Under the pieces are notes generated by a model that worked only from the letters and a program-made list of their open reading frames with translations, made no database searches and had not been told where the DNA came from. From CAVQUE01 sp046290435 (GTDB taxonomy: Bacteria; Actinomycetota; Acidimicrobiia; Acidimicrobiales; UBA8592), in contig JBKAGO010000071.1 of assembly GCA_046290435.1 (NCBI GenBank), positions 1 to 64,000 of the forward strand: 64,000 bases of DNA, read 5' to 3'. The translations under genes and the position numbers were made by a program. Positions 31,406-41,567 of the stretch are shown piece by piece (the first letter of the stretch is position 1; every line of letters starts with the position of its first letter).

Positions 31406-32605
31406 TCAGACCAGCACTCGGGCTCTCGTTGCGATCCAGTCGGCGGTGGCTCTGATCTCTTGATCCACCGACTCGGGTGGGCCGGTGAGGTCGATGGCGA
31501 GAGTGTGGAGGACCTTGCCGGCGTGACGGATCGTGACGCTGCGTTCGGGGCGGCCGCCTTCGGTGAGGCAGTAGATCAGGACGCCTTCGGGGAGGTCGAG
31601 GGCGGTGGTGTAGGCGAGGAGCTGGTAGTAGTCGGGTTGGCGGCCGACGGCGTCGCTCGTGAGTTTGTACTTGATGTCGCCCACGAACACGGGCACGTCG
31701 CGGCGCTTGAACACGAGGTCGGGGCGCATCGGGATCTGTCGCCGTTCGCCGAGCGACGTCGGGTACTGGTCCCACACGTCGAGCCGGCCTGCGAGAGCCC
31801 GGCGCAGGCGGGACGTCACGAAGCGTTCGAAGAGGTGGGGCATGTCGACCATGAACGACGCCGCAGTGCTCTGGCCTCGCTGATCGACCAGCGTCAGGTT
31901 GGCCAGCAGCAGCCGGGCGAGGCGGAGGGCCGGTTCGTAGTGGGCGTTCAGTCGGGTGATCGCAATCCGGTCGAGGTCGTCGGCGACGACCGCCACGTCG
32001 GCTGCCTCTTCGAGGGCGACCAGCTGATGCATGAGGCGTCGCCGGTCTTCGGCGGCGACACGGGGCACCCGCATCGCCAGGCGGACTGCGGCGCGCAGGT
32101 ATCGGTTCTCGTCGGTGTCGGCGGTGTACTCGTCGAACCGGCACGCCACGGGCACCCGGATGCCGGCGGTGCGGAACTGGGCCGGCATGTCGATGCGTCC
32201 CCGCAGCGCCACGAGCCGTTCCTCGTGGGCCCGGTAGTTCCGGACGACGCCGCGCCCCAGGGTGGTCTCGAGGGTGCGGGCGAAGAAGGCGACGATCGAC
32301 GGCAGCAGGTCTGCGTTGGTCGAGTAGTCGAAGGCCTCACGGCGCCAGGCGTCGGGCGGCAGCCCGACTTCGAGAAGCAGGAACAGGTTCTCGGGCCTGA
32401 TCTTGGGGCGGATCAGCACCGTCATGTCGTCGATGACCAGCGTCCCGACCTTGCTCGACGCGGTGAGGCGCCAATGACCCGATCGGGCGGTGGTCGCCAC
32501 GGTCAGCGCACCTCCGCTGGCAGCGCCGAGCCGTCGAGCCCGGTGATCGTCGAGGGCGATCTCGACGCTCTCGTACTCGACGAGGTCGTCGATGCGCAGG
32601 CTCAC
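31406..32605 (-). CDS. mcrC: McrC-like subunit of an McrBC restriction system
   Basis: 399 residues with the layout of McrC: an N-terminal beta-rich domain (VLIRPKIRPENLFLLLE is characteristic) and a C-terminal PD-(D/E)XK nuclease core with MRPDLVF, then VFVGDIKYK, then YQLLAYT. McrC is the endonuclease partner of the AAA+ translocase McrB in type IV restriction, which in known systems cuts modified DNA. Its ATG overlaps the stop of mcrB by four bases (ATGA), so the two are translationally coupled. The catalytic Asp and D-x-K are present, so it looks functional. Confidence 0.88.
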   Translation of the reverse strand: MSLRIDDLVEYESVEIALDDHRARRLGAASGGALTVATTARSGHWRLTASSKVGTLVIDDMTVLIRPKIRPENLFLLLEVGLPPDAWRREAFDYSTNADLLPSIVAFFARTLETTLGRGVVRNYRAHEERLVALRGRIDMPAQFRTAGIRVPVACRFDEYTADTDENRYLRAAVRLAMRVPRVAAEDRRRLMHQLVALEEAADVAVVADDLDRIAITRLNAHYEPALRLARLLLANLTLVDQRGQSTAASFMVDMPHLFERFVTSRLRRALAGRLDVWDQYPTSLGERRQIPMRPDLVFKRRDVPVFVGDIKYKLTSDAVGRQPDYYQLLAYTTALDLPEGVLIYCLTEGGRPERSVTIRHAGKVLHTLAIDLTGPPESVDQEIRATADWIATRARVLV

Positions 32606-35600
32606 GCCGGCTCGGGTATCTCGTCGAGATCGGCGTCGCCCTCTCCATCAACGGCAGCCGGGACATCGGTAGGAGCCGCCGCAGGCACTCCGACCGTTGC
32701 CTCAACCGCAGGCACGGCGAGCGCTTCGTCGTCGGTGGCGGCTTCGATCTCGGCCGCTTCGGCGTCGAGGGCTTCGATCTCGTCGAGGCCGGCGCGTTCG
32801 CGGTAGCGGCGGTAGACCTCGTCGAAGCGGAAGGACTTGATCTTGTCCCGGTCGCCGAAGAACTGGTCCTCGATGAAGGGCTCGATGTTGTAGGCCCAGA
32901 TGCGACGCATTGCGTCGACGTCGAGGCCCTTCTTCATGAAGTGGCTGGGGCCGATCAGCAGGTGCGGTCCGCCGAGTTCTCGTTCGAGCTCGTCGTTCAC
33001 GTGTGCGACGAGCTCGCCCACCCAGGCGGGTTCGTGTTCGGCAGCGAGCCATCGGTCCAGCAGGCCCTTCATCGCTCCGTCGTTGGGGAAGAACGGGATG
33101 AAGTGGAACCGGCGGCGCAGGGCGGCGTCGACGAGGGCGATCGAGCGGTCGGCGGTGTTCATCGTGCCGATGAACCACAGGTCGCGTGGCAGCTGGAAGG
33201 CGTCCTCTGGCCGGTAGAGGGTGCGGACCTGCTCGTTGCGGTACTCGAGGAGGAACAGCAGCTCCCCGAAGACCTTCGGGAGGTTGGCCCGGTTGATCTC
33301 GTCGATGATCATCAGGTGCCGCTTACCGGGAGCATCCGCGGCTCGTTCGGCCAGCAGGGCGAGCGGTCCGGGGGTGAGGCGGTAGGTCATCTCGCCGTCG
33401 TCGCCGGATTCGGGCCGGTAGCCCTCGAAGAAGTCCTCGTAGGAGCTCGACGGGTGGAACTGCACCAGCGAACGCCGCGTGGGGTCCGAGACCAGCACCT
33501 CGGCGAGTTTGCGGGCCAGGTAGGTCTTGCCGGTGCCGGGTGGTCCGTAGAAGATCACCTGTCCCTTGTCCTCGATGAGCGCAACGATGTCTTCGAGGAA
33601 GCTGCGGGGGACCAGGAGCTCCTCGGCCAGTTTGTCGAGCTTCTCCTCGAATGTGACCTGCTCGTCGGCGTCTTCGTCTTCGCGTTCGAGGTACCAGTAC
33701 AGGAACAGCGTCATGCCCCAGGCGTCGCCGGGGAACAGCGGCGCGAGTCGCTCGTACAGCGCCTGGTTGGCGGCAACCTGCACCTCGCCGCGGCTGCCGC
33801 TCGGCTCGGCGATCCCCAGCTTCTGGAGCGCACGACGTTTGCCCTTCGGGCCGCTGGAGGGGAAGACGGCGAGGTAGCGGTCGGGGTGGCAGATGGCCAG
33901 CAGCTTCATGACGACCGATTCGCTCAGGCCGGCGATGCGGTGCTGGTCGTCCGATAGCAGCGAGTCGATGCGTTCGGCGTCGGGCGCATGACCCCAGCAG
34001 AGGTAGCTCAGTGAGCTGAGCATCCGGTCGTGCTCGGCGGCGTCGGCGTTGCGGAACGCCCGGTTCAGATCCGACGTCGTCCCGGCGTTGCCGTACCGAC
34101 TCGTGCTCCAGATCTGGCGGAGATCGGAGACGTCGACGAGTCCGATGGTGTCGGCCGCCAGCATCTCGGCGAATCGCTCCCGGTCGGCTTGGTCGGCTTC
34201 GTCGGCAGCGGTCGGGTAGCCACGTGCGTGCTTGAACTCCAATACCAGGGGTGTCAGCTCGTCCTCTTCTTGAGCGTCGATGAGCTGGGTGCCTGTCGCA
34301 ACGGCGTGCAGCTCGTCGAGCGGCGCCTGGAGCGCAGCGGCGGTTGCCTCGACTTCGTGGCGGAGATCGAGACCCTCGAACTCATCCGGAGTGAACCAGC
34401 GTCCGTAGACGAACTCGCCTGACCGGCCCTGCAGGCCGACGTCGTCGCCGAGCTGTGCACTACGTGGGCCTCCAAGGAACCTCATGCCCGGGATGTCGTG
34501 CTTCTTCACCAGCTCGCCGGCTTGCTGATACCAGCCCTTCCGCTGAAGGCCTGGCCGCAGGGCGATGGCTGCTCCGCCTTGGTCCACCCAGAGGCGGATG
34601 CCCAGACCGTTCGCGTCGACTGTCCACCAGTCTGCCCAGAGATCGGCGCGCGCTCGCCCTTTGGCCCACTCGAGTAGCGGCTTCCTCGGCACGAGCTCGC
34701 GTCCGACAGCCTCCGCCACTGTTTCTGCGAGCGTGTTGCCGAAGTAGGTAGAGATCCCCACGAGCGCCCGAGCATTCGTCCAGAGCTCATACTCGGGGTT
34801 CCCAGCATCGTCACGCCCGAACGCGCAGCGGTCGGCCAGCACGGGGTCGAGGAACACGGGTCTTGTCTCGTTCCACCAAGCTGCGGTCGTCTCGAGTTCG
34901 ACCAAGTCGTCGGTTACCTCGCGTGCAAGCTCGAGATACTGCATGTACCGCTCGACGGGAAGGTCGGGGAGTGGTTGGCCAGTCGAGGTTTCCAGGTAGG
35001 CGACGGTGCTGGCCCAAGCGACCGGCCAGCGCTCAGGATCGGCGAAGGCCCAGAAGTACGAGAGCAAGAAGGGGGCATGACCCGGCGCGGGGTGGTTGCC
35101 GACCCGGATCTCTTCGACGTGCGCGGTGATCCGTTCGAGTTTCGCCCGGGCCTCGTCGTCATCTGCGGGTGCAGCCAAGCACTCGATCAGTACGTCGGTG
35201 AGGACGTCGGGATCCTGGGAGTTCTTCAGCAGCTGGGTGAAGAACATCAGTCCGCTTGGGCTGCCGAACCCGTACGGCCGATGCATCGCCCACGGCTTGA
35301 GAGCTTCGTGGAAGGCATCGAGGTCACGCGTGCGGCGAAGCTCTGCCAGGAATCCCAGACCCTCCTCGGTGCTCGCCCGATACCCAGCGAAGCGAGAAGC
35401 GACGGTTTCGAAGACCTCGGAGTCCGAGACGAACCGGTCGACGTGCGCCTGAAACCAGCGTCGTCGGAAGGTCGTCTCCATAGATTCGCCGGCTGGCCGA
35501 AGGATGGTCCCCAGCTCCCGACCGTCGTCGGTTAGCCAGCGGTTGTAGCCGCTCGCTCGATGCCCCAGCAGAACCGATGCCGCTCCCGACGGCGAGCTGA

Positions 35601-35832
35601 ACTCGTGATCCGTTTCGAGGATGATCCGATCCTCGTCGAGCCGGAGGCGGCCCGCGCTTAGCAACTCCTTGCGCACCGCTTCGGCCGCAGTGCCGGCGAA
35701 TGACGGTGCAGTATGAGTGTTGCCGACCGCACCAGCGTGCACCAGGAACCCGTCGCCCGTCAGCTCGCCGGTTGCGCTGCAGCCGCCGCGGCTGAGGTGG
35801 AAGATCGTGGTGTTGGCGGGATGCTCATCCAT
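32602..35832 (-). CDS. mcrB: McrB-like AAA+ GTPase/ATPase with N-terminal DUF4357
   Basis: 1,076 residues, more than twice E. coli McrB (459). The C-terminal third is the McrB AAA+ motor: Walker A YGPPGTGKTYL near residue 762, MIIDEINRANLPKVFGELL, and the McrB hallmark MNTADRSIALVDAALRRRF near 885-905. The N-terminal ~110 residues form a DUF4357 domain (SSPSGAASVLLGHRASGYNRW), a module also found at the end of the GIY-YIG protein at 61433. The middle ~600 residues are mostly helical and unassigned; in McrB proteins this part carries DNA or modification recognition. The ATG at 35832 follows a GA-rich stretch. It forms an operon with mcrC. Confidence 0.87.
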   Translation of the reverse strand: MDEHPANTTIFHLSRGGCSATGELTGDGFLVHAGAVGNTHTAPSFAGTAAEAVRKELLSAGRLRLDEDRIILETDHEFSSPSGAASVLLGHRASGYNRWLTDDGRELGTILRPAGESMETTFRRRWFQAHVDRFVSDSEVFETVASRFAGYRASTEEGLGFLAELRRTRDLDAFHEALKPWAMHRPYGFGSPSGLMFFTQLLKNSQDPDVLTDVLIECLAAPADDDEARAKLERITAHVEEIRVGNHPAPGHAPFLLSYFWAFADPERWPVAWASTVAYLETSTGQPLPDLPVERYMQYLELAREVTDDLVELETTAAWWNETRPVFLDPVLADRCAFGRDDAGNPEYELWTNARALVGISTYFGNTLAETVAEAVGRELVPRKPLLEWAKGRARADLWADWWTVDANGLGIRLWVDQGGAAIALRPGLQRKGWYQQAGELVKKHDIPGMRFLGGPRSAQLGDDVGLQGRSGEFVYGRWFTPDEFEGLDLRHEVEATAAALQAPLDELHAVATGTQLIDAQEEDELTPLVLEFKHARGYPTAADEADQADRERFAEMLAADTIGLVDVSDLRQIWSTSRYGNAGTTSDLNRAFRNADAAEHDRMLSSLSYLCWGHAPDAERIDSLLSDDQHRIAGLSESVVMKLLAICHPDRYLAVFPSSGPKGKRRALQKLGIAEPSGSRGEVQVAANQALYERLAPLFPGDAWGMTLFLYWYLEREDEDADEQVTFEEKLDKLAEELLVPRSFLEDIVALIEDKGQVIFYGPPGTGKTYLARKLAEVLVSDPTRRSLVQFHPSSSYEDFFEGYRPESGDDGEMTYRLTPGPLALLAERAADAPGKRHLMIIDEINRANLPKVFGELLFLLEYRNEQVRTLYRPEDAFQLPRDLWFIGTMNTADRSIALVDAALRRRFHFIPFFPNDGAMKGLLDRWLAAEHEPAWVGELVAHVNDELERELGGPHLLIGPSHFMKKGLDVDAMRRIWAYNIEPFIEDQFFGDRDKIKSFRFDEVYRRYRERAGLDEIEALDAEAAEIEAATDDEALAVPAVEATVGVPAAAPTDVPAAVDGEGDADLDEIPEPA

Positions 35833-35906
35833 TCCGGGCCTCGCTTGCTGAAGGGTGGTTTGTCGCCATCGATTGGGAGGTCATGAGCGTTCGGGGATGG
35901 TGTCGG

Positions 35907-36130
35907 TCAGTCGTCGTCGCTGCGGTGGATCTTCACGAGGTAGTCGACGGTCTCGGTGACGTCAGCGGCGTCGCCTCGAACCACTCGACGAGGGTTACGA
36001 GGGCGAGCTCCAGCGGTCGGCACACGGCGAAGGCAGCGTAGCGTTGGACTGCTGTGTCGCCGGCGAGAGAGCGGCGGTGCAGCCCGTTGACGGTGGCGGT
36101 GATCGCGTCGAGGTTGGCTTGGGTGTGCGG
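35907..36130 (-). pseudogene. Frameshifted remnant of a small unknown gene
   Basis: One frame gives protein-like sequence ending LELALVTLVEWFE near 35985. A single-base shift is then needed to continue as DVTETVDYLVKIHRSDDD to a stop at 35907. No start codon with a ribosome site is visible. It looks like a decayed gene between mcrB and the IS30-like fragment; function not recognised. Confidence 0.45.
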
Positions 36131-36149
36131 CTGAGGCGTTCGCTGATGG

Positions 36150-36362
36150 TCACCAGCGCCGACGCGTTGCGCGCACCGATGATCGTCCCCCGTTGCGGCC
36201 GACTTCACGACTGATCGTGCTGGGGCAACGACCGAGAGCCCGGCCGATCGCAGCGAATGACACCGCCGGGTTCGCGCTCAACGCAGCACGAATCTCCTGG
36301 CGCTCGCTCCTACACAGTGCATGAGGCGTCCCCTTGAATCTCCAGCGGTTGGTCGCTGTCAC
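36150..36362 (-). pseudogene. IS30-like transposase fragment (helix-turn-helix only)
   Basis: 70 codons containing SERQEIRAAL and AIGRALGRCPSTISREVGRN, the N-terminal helix-turn-helix of IS30-family transposases. The DDE catalytic core is absent and no terminal inverted repeats are evident. It is an insertion-sequence remnant in the gap between mcrB and the PLD/helicase gene. Confidence 0.6.
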
Positions 36363-36545
36363 CAGCGCCAGTCATCATCACTGGGACCGTGCACCGACCG
36401 TTGGAAGCCGCCGTCATTGGTCTTCGGTCATGTCCCAGCGCCACGCCACGATCCCGAAGGCGCCGGGGGCCTTGGGAGGCGGGAGAGGGGTCACGTGCAT
36501 GGCGGTGAGGATGCCCCGGCGAAAGGGCGTCTGGGGTGAAGAACC

Positions 36546-39500
36546 TCAGGCGACGGCGGCGGCGAAGGATTGGAAGAGGTCGCCGGGGAGTGGTTGGTGG
36601 AGTTGCCAGGTGATGGCCATGGGGCGTTCGCCGGTGTGGCTGCGGTAGGTGGCGGGGCCGAGGAACCAGAAGGCGCGGTCGTCGGTGTTCTTTCGGCAGA
36701 ACAGCAGGATGGTGTGGCCGCGCTGGGCATGGTGGCGGTAACGCAGGCCGGTGTCGCTGTCGGCTCGGGTGGCGGACTGGCTCTCCCAGTGGATGAGACT
36801 GCGGCTGATGGCGTAGTCGCGGTAGCGGGTGGTGGGGGAGAAGCCGCCGCTGGTCTTGTCGAGGGTGAAGGCGAACAGGTCGGCGCCGGCGTCTTTGGCC
36901 CAGTACACGCCGCTCTGCCAGGAGGCGACCTTGGCGGAGCGCTCGCCGCCGGGTGAGTCGCCTGCCCAGGTGCCGAGACCCATGGCGGTGAGGATCTCGA
37001 TGCGGGTGTAGCGGGCGTGGATCTGCAGGGGCGCGTCGGGGTGGGTGGCCAGCGGCACGTGGATGTGGTCGATGCGGTCGTCGAGGACGCCCAGCAGCTC
37101 GAGCAGTTCGGCTCGCACCTGTGGGTGGGCCCACAACAGGTCGGTGGCCTGTTGGAGGCTGACGTCCTTGTCGATGACCTGGTCAGTGGCCGCAGCGACG
37201 AGCATGTGCAGCAGCCGTCGACGCCGCTCGGGCAGCGCGGCCACGGGGGGAGCATCGGGATCGGCGAGGAGTGACCGCCAGGCGTCGAGGCGTTCGCTGT
37301 CGTCGACGTGCAGCAGCCGCCCGATGGCCCGGCGCAGCGGGGTTTCGCTGGGGCCTGCAGTGAGCACGGGGGCGCCGGCTGCGGCGAGTAGGTCGGACCA
37401 GCCTCTGTTGCCCGAGTAGACGTCGTCGAGGTCGAGGCCGGTTTCGTCGAGGTAGTCGGCCAGGCCGATGTCGGGTCGGGCACGACGGAGCGAGCGGAGC
37501 TCGTCGACCTTGGCGGGCCACTGGCTGGGGATGGCGTTGCGGATGCTGCGCAGCACGACGTCGGATGCGACAGTGTCGAGCTCCATGTGGCAGCCGGCCG
37601 GGAGGAACGGGAACTGCGCCTTGACGGCGGTCTCGACGTCGCGACGGGTGCCGCCGAGCAGGGCTCGGTAGCGGCGGTCGAAGCGGAACTCGGTGCGGTG
37701 GGTGCCGACGAAGTCGAGGACGGTGCAGGAGCCCTTGGTGCGGGTCTTGCGCAGGCCACGGCCGAGTTGTTGGAGGAACAGCGTGGGGCTCTCGGTGGGG
37801 CGGAGCATGACGATGGTGTCGACGTCGGGGATGTCGACGCCTTCGTTGAACAGGTCGACGGAGAACACGATGCGGACCCGCCCGTCGGCGAGGTCGCGCA
37901 GCGCATCCTCACGTTCGAGGCGGGGTGTGTCGCCGCTGACGGGGACGGCAGCGATGCCGTGGCGGTTGAAGCGGTCGGCCATGAAGTGGGCGTGGGCGAT
38001 GCTGACGCAGAACCCGAGGGCGCGCATCGTGGCGGGGTCGGCGTGGTCGGCGAGCTGCTTCACGACGAGGCGGGCCCAGGCGTCGTTGCTGGTGTAGAGC
38101 GTCTCGAGGGCGCCGATGTCGTAGCCGTGGCCGCGGCGCCAGGGGATGTCGGTGAGGTCGAGGCCGTCGTGGATGCCGAAGTACTGGAACGGGGCGAGGT
38201 GCTGGCCGTCGATGGCGTCCCACAGGCGCAGCTCGGCGGCGATGCGGTCGTCGAACCAGCCGAGGATCGATCGCCCGTCGCTGCGTTCGGGGGTGGCAGT
38301 CATGCCGAGCAGCTCGCGGGGCGTCAGGTGGGCGACGACCCGGTCGTAGGTGGGGGCAGCGGCGTGGTGGAACTCGTCGACGATGACGACGTCGAAGTGG
38401 TCGGGCGCCAGTGCGTCGAGGTCGGCGTTGGCGAGGCTCTGGATGGAGGCGAAGACGTGCTCGTAGCGGGTGGGGCGGGCGCCGCCGACCCACTTCTCGC
38501 CGAACGCTGGCGAGCGCAGCGCGTGGCGGAACGTGGCGAGGCTTTGGTCGAGGATCTCTTCGCGGTGGGCGATGAACAGGAGCCGGTCGCGGTCGAGCCG
38601 GGGCCGCAGGCGCGCGTAGTCGACGGCGGCCATGACGGTCTTGCCGGTGCCGGTGGCGGCGACGAGCAGGTTGCGGTGGCGGCCTCGCCGGCGGGCGACC
38701 TCGATGAGCTCGAGCAAGCGCTCCTGGAACGGGTGCGGTGTCAGCTCGATGGGGCTGAGGATGACGTGGGGTCCGTGGTCGGTGCGGCCGGCGCGTTCGC
38801 GTTCGGTGTCGAACTGTTCGGGGTCGTAGGCGACGAAGTCGCCGCCTTCCCAGTAGCTGTCGAAGGTGGCGGCGAACTTGGCGAGCACGTCGGGGTTGCG
38901 GGCGGCCGAGAGGCGGACGTTCCATTCGAGGCCGGCGACGGTGGCCGAGTGGGTGAGGTTGGACGACCCGACGTAGGCGGTGGCGTAGCCGCTCTGGCGG
39001 CCGAACACCCAGGCTTTGGCGTGCAGGCGGGTGGTGCTGGTGTCGTAGGAGACGCGGATGTCGGCGCCGAGCGAGGCGAGTAGGTCGAGGGCGGCGCGTT
39101 CGGTGGAGTCGGTGTAGGTGGTGGTGAGGACCCGCAGCGGTCGCCCGTCCGCACAGTGCCGGCGCAGCGCGTCGGTGAGGGGCTTGATGCCGCTGCGGCG
39201 GATGAAGGCCATGACGACATCGATCTCGTCGGCCGACGCGATCTCCGAGCGCAGCTGGTGCCACAGTCCGGGCTCGCCGGGCGCGTTGGTGAGCAGCGTG
39301 GTGTCGAGCAGGGGTATGAGCGGCACGTCGAGCGCTGCGGCGGTGCCGTCGGGGTTGGGTCGCAGGATGGCGTGCAGGACCTCGGCGGCATCGACGGGCC
39401 GATCACCGGGGTCGGCGTCGACTTCGGCGAACTCGCCGAGCCGGTCGAGCAACGCCCGAGCCACGGCGACCCCAACACGCACCCGGTCGCGGTCGGGCAC

Positions 39501-39671
39501 ATCGCGCAGTGCTTGGTCGATCTGGTTGCTGACGTGCCAGGCGATGCGATCCGACGCCTCGGCGCTCTCCAGCGCGCTGGTCTTCACGAGCTGCCCGGCG
39601 AGCTCGTCGAGCTTCGCCCGCAACCGCTCGGTGACGAGCTGCTCGTACAACCCTGGCGTCGGCTCCGTCAT
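36546..39671 (-). CDS. PLD-like nuclease/DEAD-box helicase with C-terminal DUF3427-type region
   Basis: About 1,041 residues. An N-terminal helical part precedes a phospholipase-D-like nuclease domain (about 135-260) with one HxK site, TTRLHAKAWVFGR, and VGSSNLTHS. An SF2 helicase follows: AATGTGKTVMA near residue 340, IVDEFHHAAA near 432, GMTATPERSDG, and QQLGRGLRKT near 640. The last ~350 residues match the DUF3427-type tail of such proteins. This architecture is frequent in defence islands and is presumed to degrade invading DNA. The ATG at 39671 was chosen over the frame opening at 39815 because conserved-looking sequence begins at MTEPTPGLYEQL. A decayed piece of the same gene lies at 2533-2719. 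Confidence 0.85.
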   Translation of the reverse strand: MTEPTPGLYEQLVTERLRAKLDELAGQLVKTSALESAEASDRIAWHVSNQIDQALRDVPDRDRVRVGVAVARALLDRLGEFAEVDADPGDRPVDAAEVLHAILRPNPDGTAAALDVPLIPLLDTTLLTNAPGEPGLWHQLRSEIASADEIDVVMAFIRRSGIKPLTDALRRHCADGRPLRVLTTTYTDSTERAALDLLASLGADIRVSYDTSTTRLHAKAWVFGRQSGYATAYVGSSNLTHSATVAGLEWNVRLSAARNPDVLAKFAATFDSYWEGGDFVAYDPEQFDTERERAGRTDHGPHVILSPIELTPHPFQERLLELIEVARRRGRHRNLLVAATGTGKTVMAAVDYARLRPRLDRDRLLFIAHREEILDQSLATFRHALRSPAFGEKWVGGARPTRYEHVFASIQSLANADLDALAPDHFDVVIVDEFHHAAAPTYDRVVAHLTPRELLGMTATPERSDGRSILGWFDDRIAAELRLWDAIDGQHLAPFQYFGIHDGLDLTDIPWRRGHGYDIGALETLYTSNDAWARLVVKQLADHADPATMRALGFCVSIAHAHFMADRFNRHGIAAVPVSGDTPRLEREDALRDLADGRVRIVFSVDLFNEGVDIPDVDTIVMLRPTESPTLFLQQLGRGLRKTRTKGSCTVLDFVGTHRTEFRFDRRYRALLGGTRRDVETAVKAQFPFLPAGCHMELDTVASDVVLRSIRNAIPSQWPAKVDELRSLRRARPDIGLADYLDETGLDLDDVYSGNRGWSDLLAAAGAPVLTAGPSETPLRRAIGRLLHVDDSERLDAWRSLLADPDAPPVAALPERRRRLLHMLVAAATDQVIDKDVSLQQATDLLWAHPQVRAELLELLGVLDDRIDHIHVPLATHPDAPLQIHARYTRIEILTAMGLGTWAGDSPGGERSAKVASWQSGVYWAKDAGADLFAFTLDKTSGGFSPTTRYRDYAISRSLIHWESQSATRADSDTGLRYRHHAQRGHTILLFCRKNTDDRAFWFLGPATYRSHTGERPMAITWQLHQPLPGDLFQSFAAAVA

Positions 39672-39992
39672 GGACAGAGGGTAGGAGCTCGACGTGACAC
39701 GGTCGGCGACGCTCGCTGCCGGGCGGGCCTTGTGCGCAGGGGCTGTCGGGTCGGGCAGCGGCGAATCAGCCACGGGCACGGTGGTTCCAGCGCCGCACTC
39801 GAGCGCTGCCTCCATTCGAGCGATTGCCGTCCGCGCCCGCGTTCATCCCTGTGTCGACCCGCGCTGTCGCCTGTGCCAGCGCCGCCACCCCGTGTCGAGG
39901 CCGCGCTGGATCGGTGGCTCTCACGATGGTTGGGATCGGTCGGCCGTTCGGCATCAGGAGCCACGCGGCGGGGAGGGGTCCGCGTTTCGACA
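39672..39992. other. Gene-free stretch, about 320 bp
   Basis: Upstream region of the PLD/helicase gene and downstream of the HNH gene. I see no convincing ORF and no clear motif apart from a near-repeat of catcaggagtcacgc and catcaggagccacgc around 39951-39997. Confidence 0.45.
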
Positions 39993-41435
39993 TCAGGAGT
40001 CACGCCGCGGAGAGGGTTCGCCAGATTGTGATCCGGGTTCGGGCCCGTCGTCCGCAAGTTCAGCGCGTCGCGTGCTGTGGCGCGGTCTCGCTGTCTGCGA
40101 TCTCGGAGGCAGGTTGGGCTTCGCCCGTGCCGGCGGTGTCGGAGGCGGAGGGTTGGGTCGGTTGCTCTTGGCGTGGTTGCCGGAACCGCACAGCATCTGG
40201 AGATTCCGTGTGGCCGTGCGGCCCGCGGGCTTGCCGGGGTCGTTGGGGGTCCACGGAACGATGTGGTCGGCGTGGAGCCAGGTTGGCTTGGCGTCGCAGC
40301 CGTGTTCGCAGCACCGGCCGCGTTGCGCGGCGGTGGCGGCGTCTTTCATGTATTGGGGGAACTTGCGGCTGGCGCGGCCGATGTCGAGGATCTCGCCGTC
40401 TGCATCGAGCACGATGCGGCGGATGGTGGCGACACCGAGGAGCGCGAGGACTTGGTTGGGGTGCAGTGGTGTGCCGTCGACGAGTTCACAGCGCCGCAGC
40501 GGATTGTTGGGGTCGATCCTGAGGTCGTCGCCCAACGGTTGCCCGTCGGGTCCGACGGGCAGGACGCCGGCCTCGGCCGCGGCTTTGCGGCACATGGCTT
40601 CCTCGATGATCTCGAGGCCGACGACGACGTGAATCAATGGTGCGCCGACGGTGCGGTCGGTGCGGAGCGCGCCGCGGGTGATGAGGTTCACCAACGCGTC
40701 GGCCATGCGCTGGGTGTGGTTGCGCTGTTTCCATTCGGGATTGCTGGGATCGGCGTCGATGCAGAAGAGGCGGTGGGCTTCGCGTTCGATGGCGGTGCGG
40801 ACAGCGTCGCCGCCGATGGTGTCGAGATTGAACTGTCCGCTGACGGTGCCGTCGGCACGCTTCTTGGTGGAGCAGCGTCGGCCGCGTTCGTTTTCGTCGG
40901 GGAGTTTGCCGTCGGGGTCGGCGTGGGCGAGCCAGCGGCTGCAGATGTCGATGAAGTCTTGCCAGGTGATGTCGCTGGCTGCTGTTTCGACGAGGTAGTC
41001 GATGCCATTCAACAGGTGGCGGTGGGTGCGGGGGTTGTCGAGCTCGCGTAGGTGTTGGGCGTGACGGCGGGTGATCCGCCCGGCCGTCAGGGCCTGCAAG
41101 ACGACGGGGAACGTAGTTATCCAGGTGCCGAGGGCGAGGTCGGCGCCGACGTCGGCGGAGTTGGTGCCGGTGCGCAGCGCGACGAACTGGCGCAGCGAGC
41201 GGGCCCGGTCGAGCTGGTAGAGCGCCGCGGATTGGCCCGCGGCGGCGGCTGCGCACAACAGCCCGTCGAGTTGGGCGCGGACGTCCTGTAACCCGCAGAG
41301 CCAGTCGGCGAGCTCGTCACGGCTCCAGCACGACAGCGGGATGTCGCCCACGTCGTTCAACACGCCACGGAGGTGGTCGAGCACGACACCGGAGGTCTCC
41401 ACGGACAGCTCCTTCTCTGCGATGCAAGGCGGCAT
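39993..41435 (-). CDS. DUF222/HNH endonuclease (13E12-like), complete copy
   Basis: 480 residues from the ATG at 41435. An N-terminal helical DUF222 region of ~320 residues is followed by an HNH nuclease: CCEHGCDAKPTWLHADHIVPW, then CGSGNHAKSNR, with the metal-binding His/Asn and flanking cysteines in place. The C-terminal tail is Pro/Arg-rich and disordered. The first ~75 residues are almost identical to the truncated copy at 1-224. Comparison of the two fixes the start, since the frame above it is not conserved. A LexA box lies ~120 bp upstream. The family is multicopy in many actinobacteria and its role is unclear; damage-induced expression is known for mycobacterial members. Confidence 0.87.
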   Translation of the reverse strand: MPPCIAEKELSVETSGVVLDHLRGVLNDVGDIPLSCWSRDELADWLCGLQDVRAQLDGLLCAAAAAGQSAALYQLDRARSLRQFVALRTGTNSADVGADLALGTWITTFPVVLQALTAGRITRRHAQHLRELDNPRTHRHLLNGIDYLVETAASDITWQDFIDICSRWLAHADPDGKLPDENERGRRCSTKKRADGTVSGQFNLDTIGGDAVRTAIEREAHRLFCIDADPSNPEWKQRNHTQRMADALVNLITRGALRTDRTVGAPLIHVVVGLEIIEEAMCRKAAAEAGVLPVGPDGQPLGDDLRIDPNNPLRRCELVDGTPLHPNQVLALLGVATIRRIVLDADGEILDIGRASRKFPQYMKDAATAAQRGRCCEHGCDAKPTWLHADHIVPWTPNDPGKPAGRTATRNLQMLCGSGNHAKSNRPNPPPPTPPARAKPNLPPRSQTARPRHSTRRAELADDGPEPGSQSGEPSPRRDS

Positions 41436-41553
41436 CGGTGACAGCGACACGCATCGGCCGGCCACAGGTGGCTGGCGGAGGTGTCGAATCGGTTTCAGAG
41501 GCAACCCGAAGGTGCGAGCATCGCCGGGGAAGAGCGACGTGAAGCCACCCTAG

Positions 41554-41567
41554 CGAACATACGTTCG
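41554..41567. promoter_or_regulatory. LexA/SOS box upstream of the complete HNH gene
   Basis: CGAACATACGTTCG, identical to 343-356 and at the same distance from the start of its gene. It lies between this HNH gene and the small zinc-motif gene at 41718. Confidence 0.75.

Noticed and set aside
36150..36362. Intact IS30 element
   Set aside because: Only the helix-turn-helix part remains; no DDE catalytic region and no terminal inverted repeats could be found.
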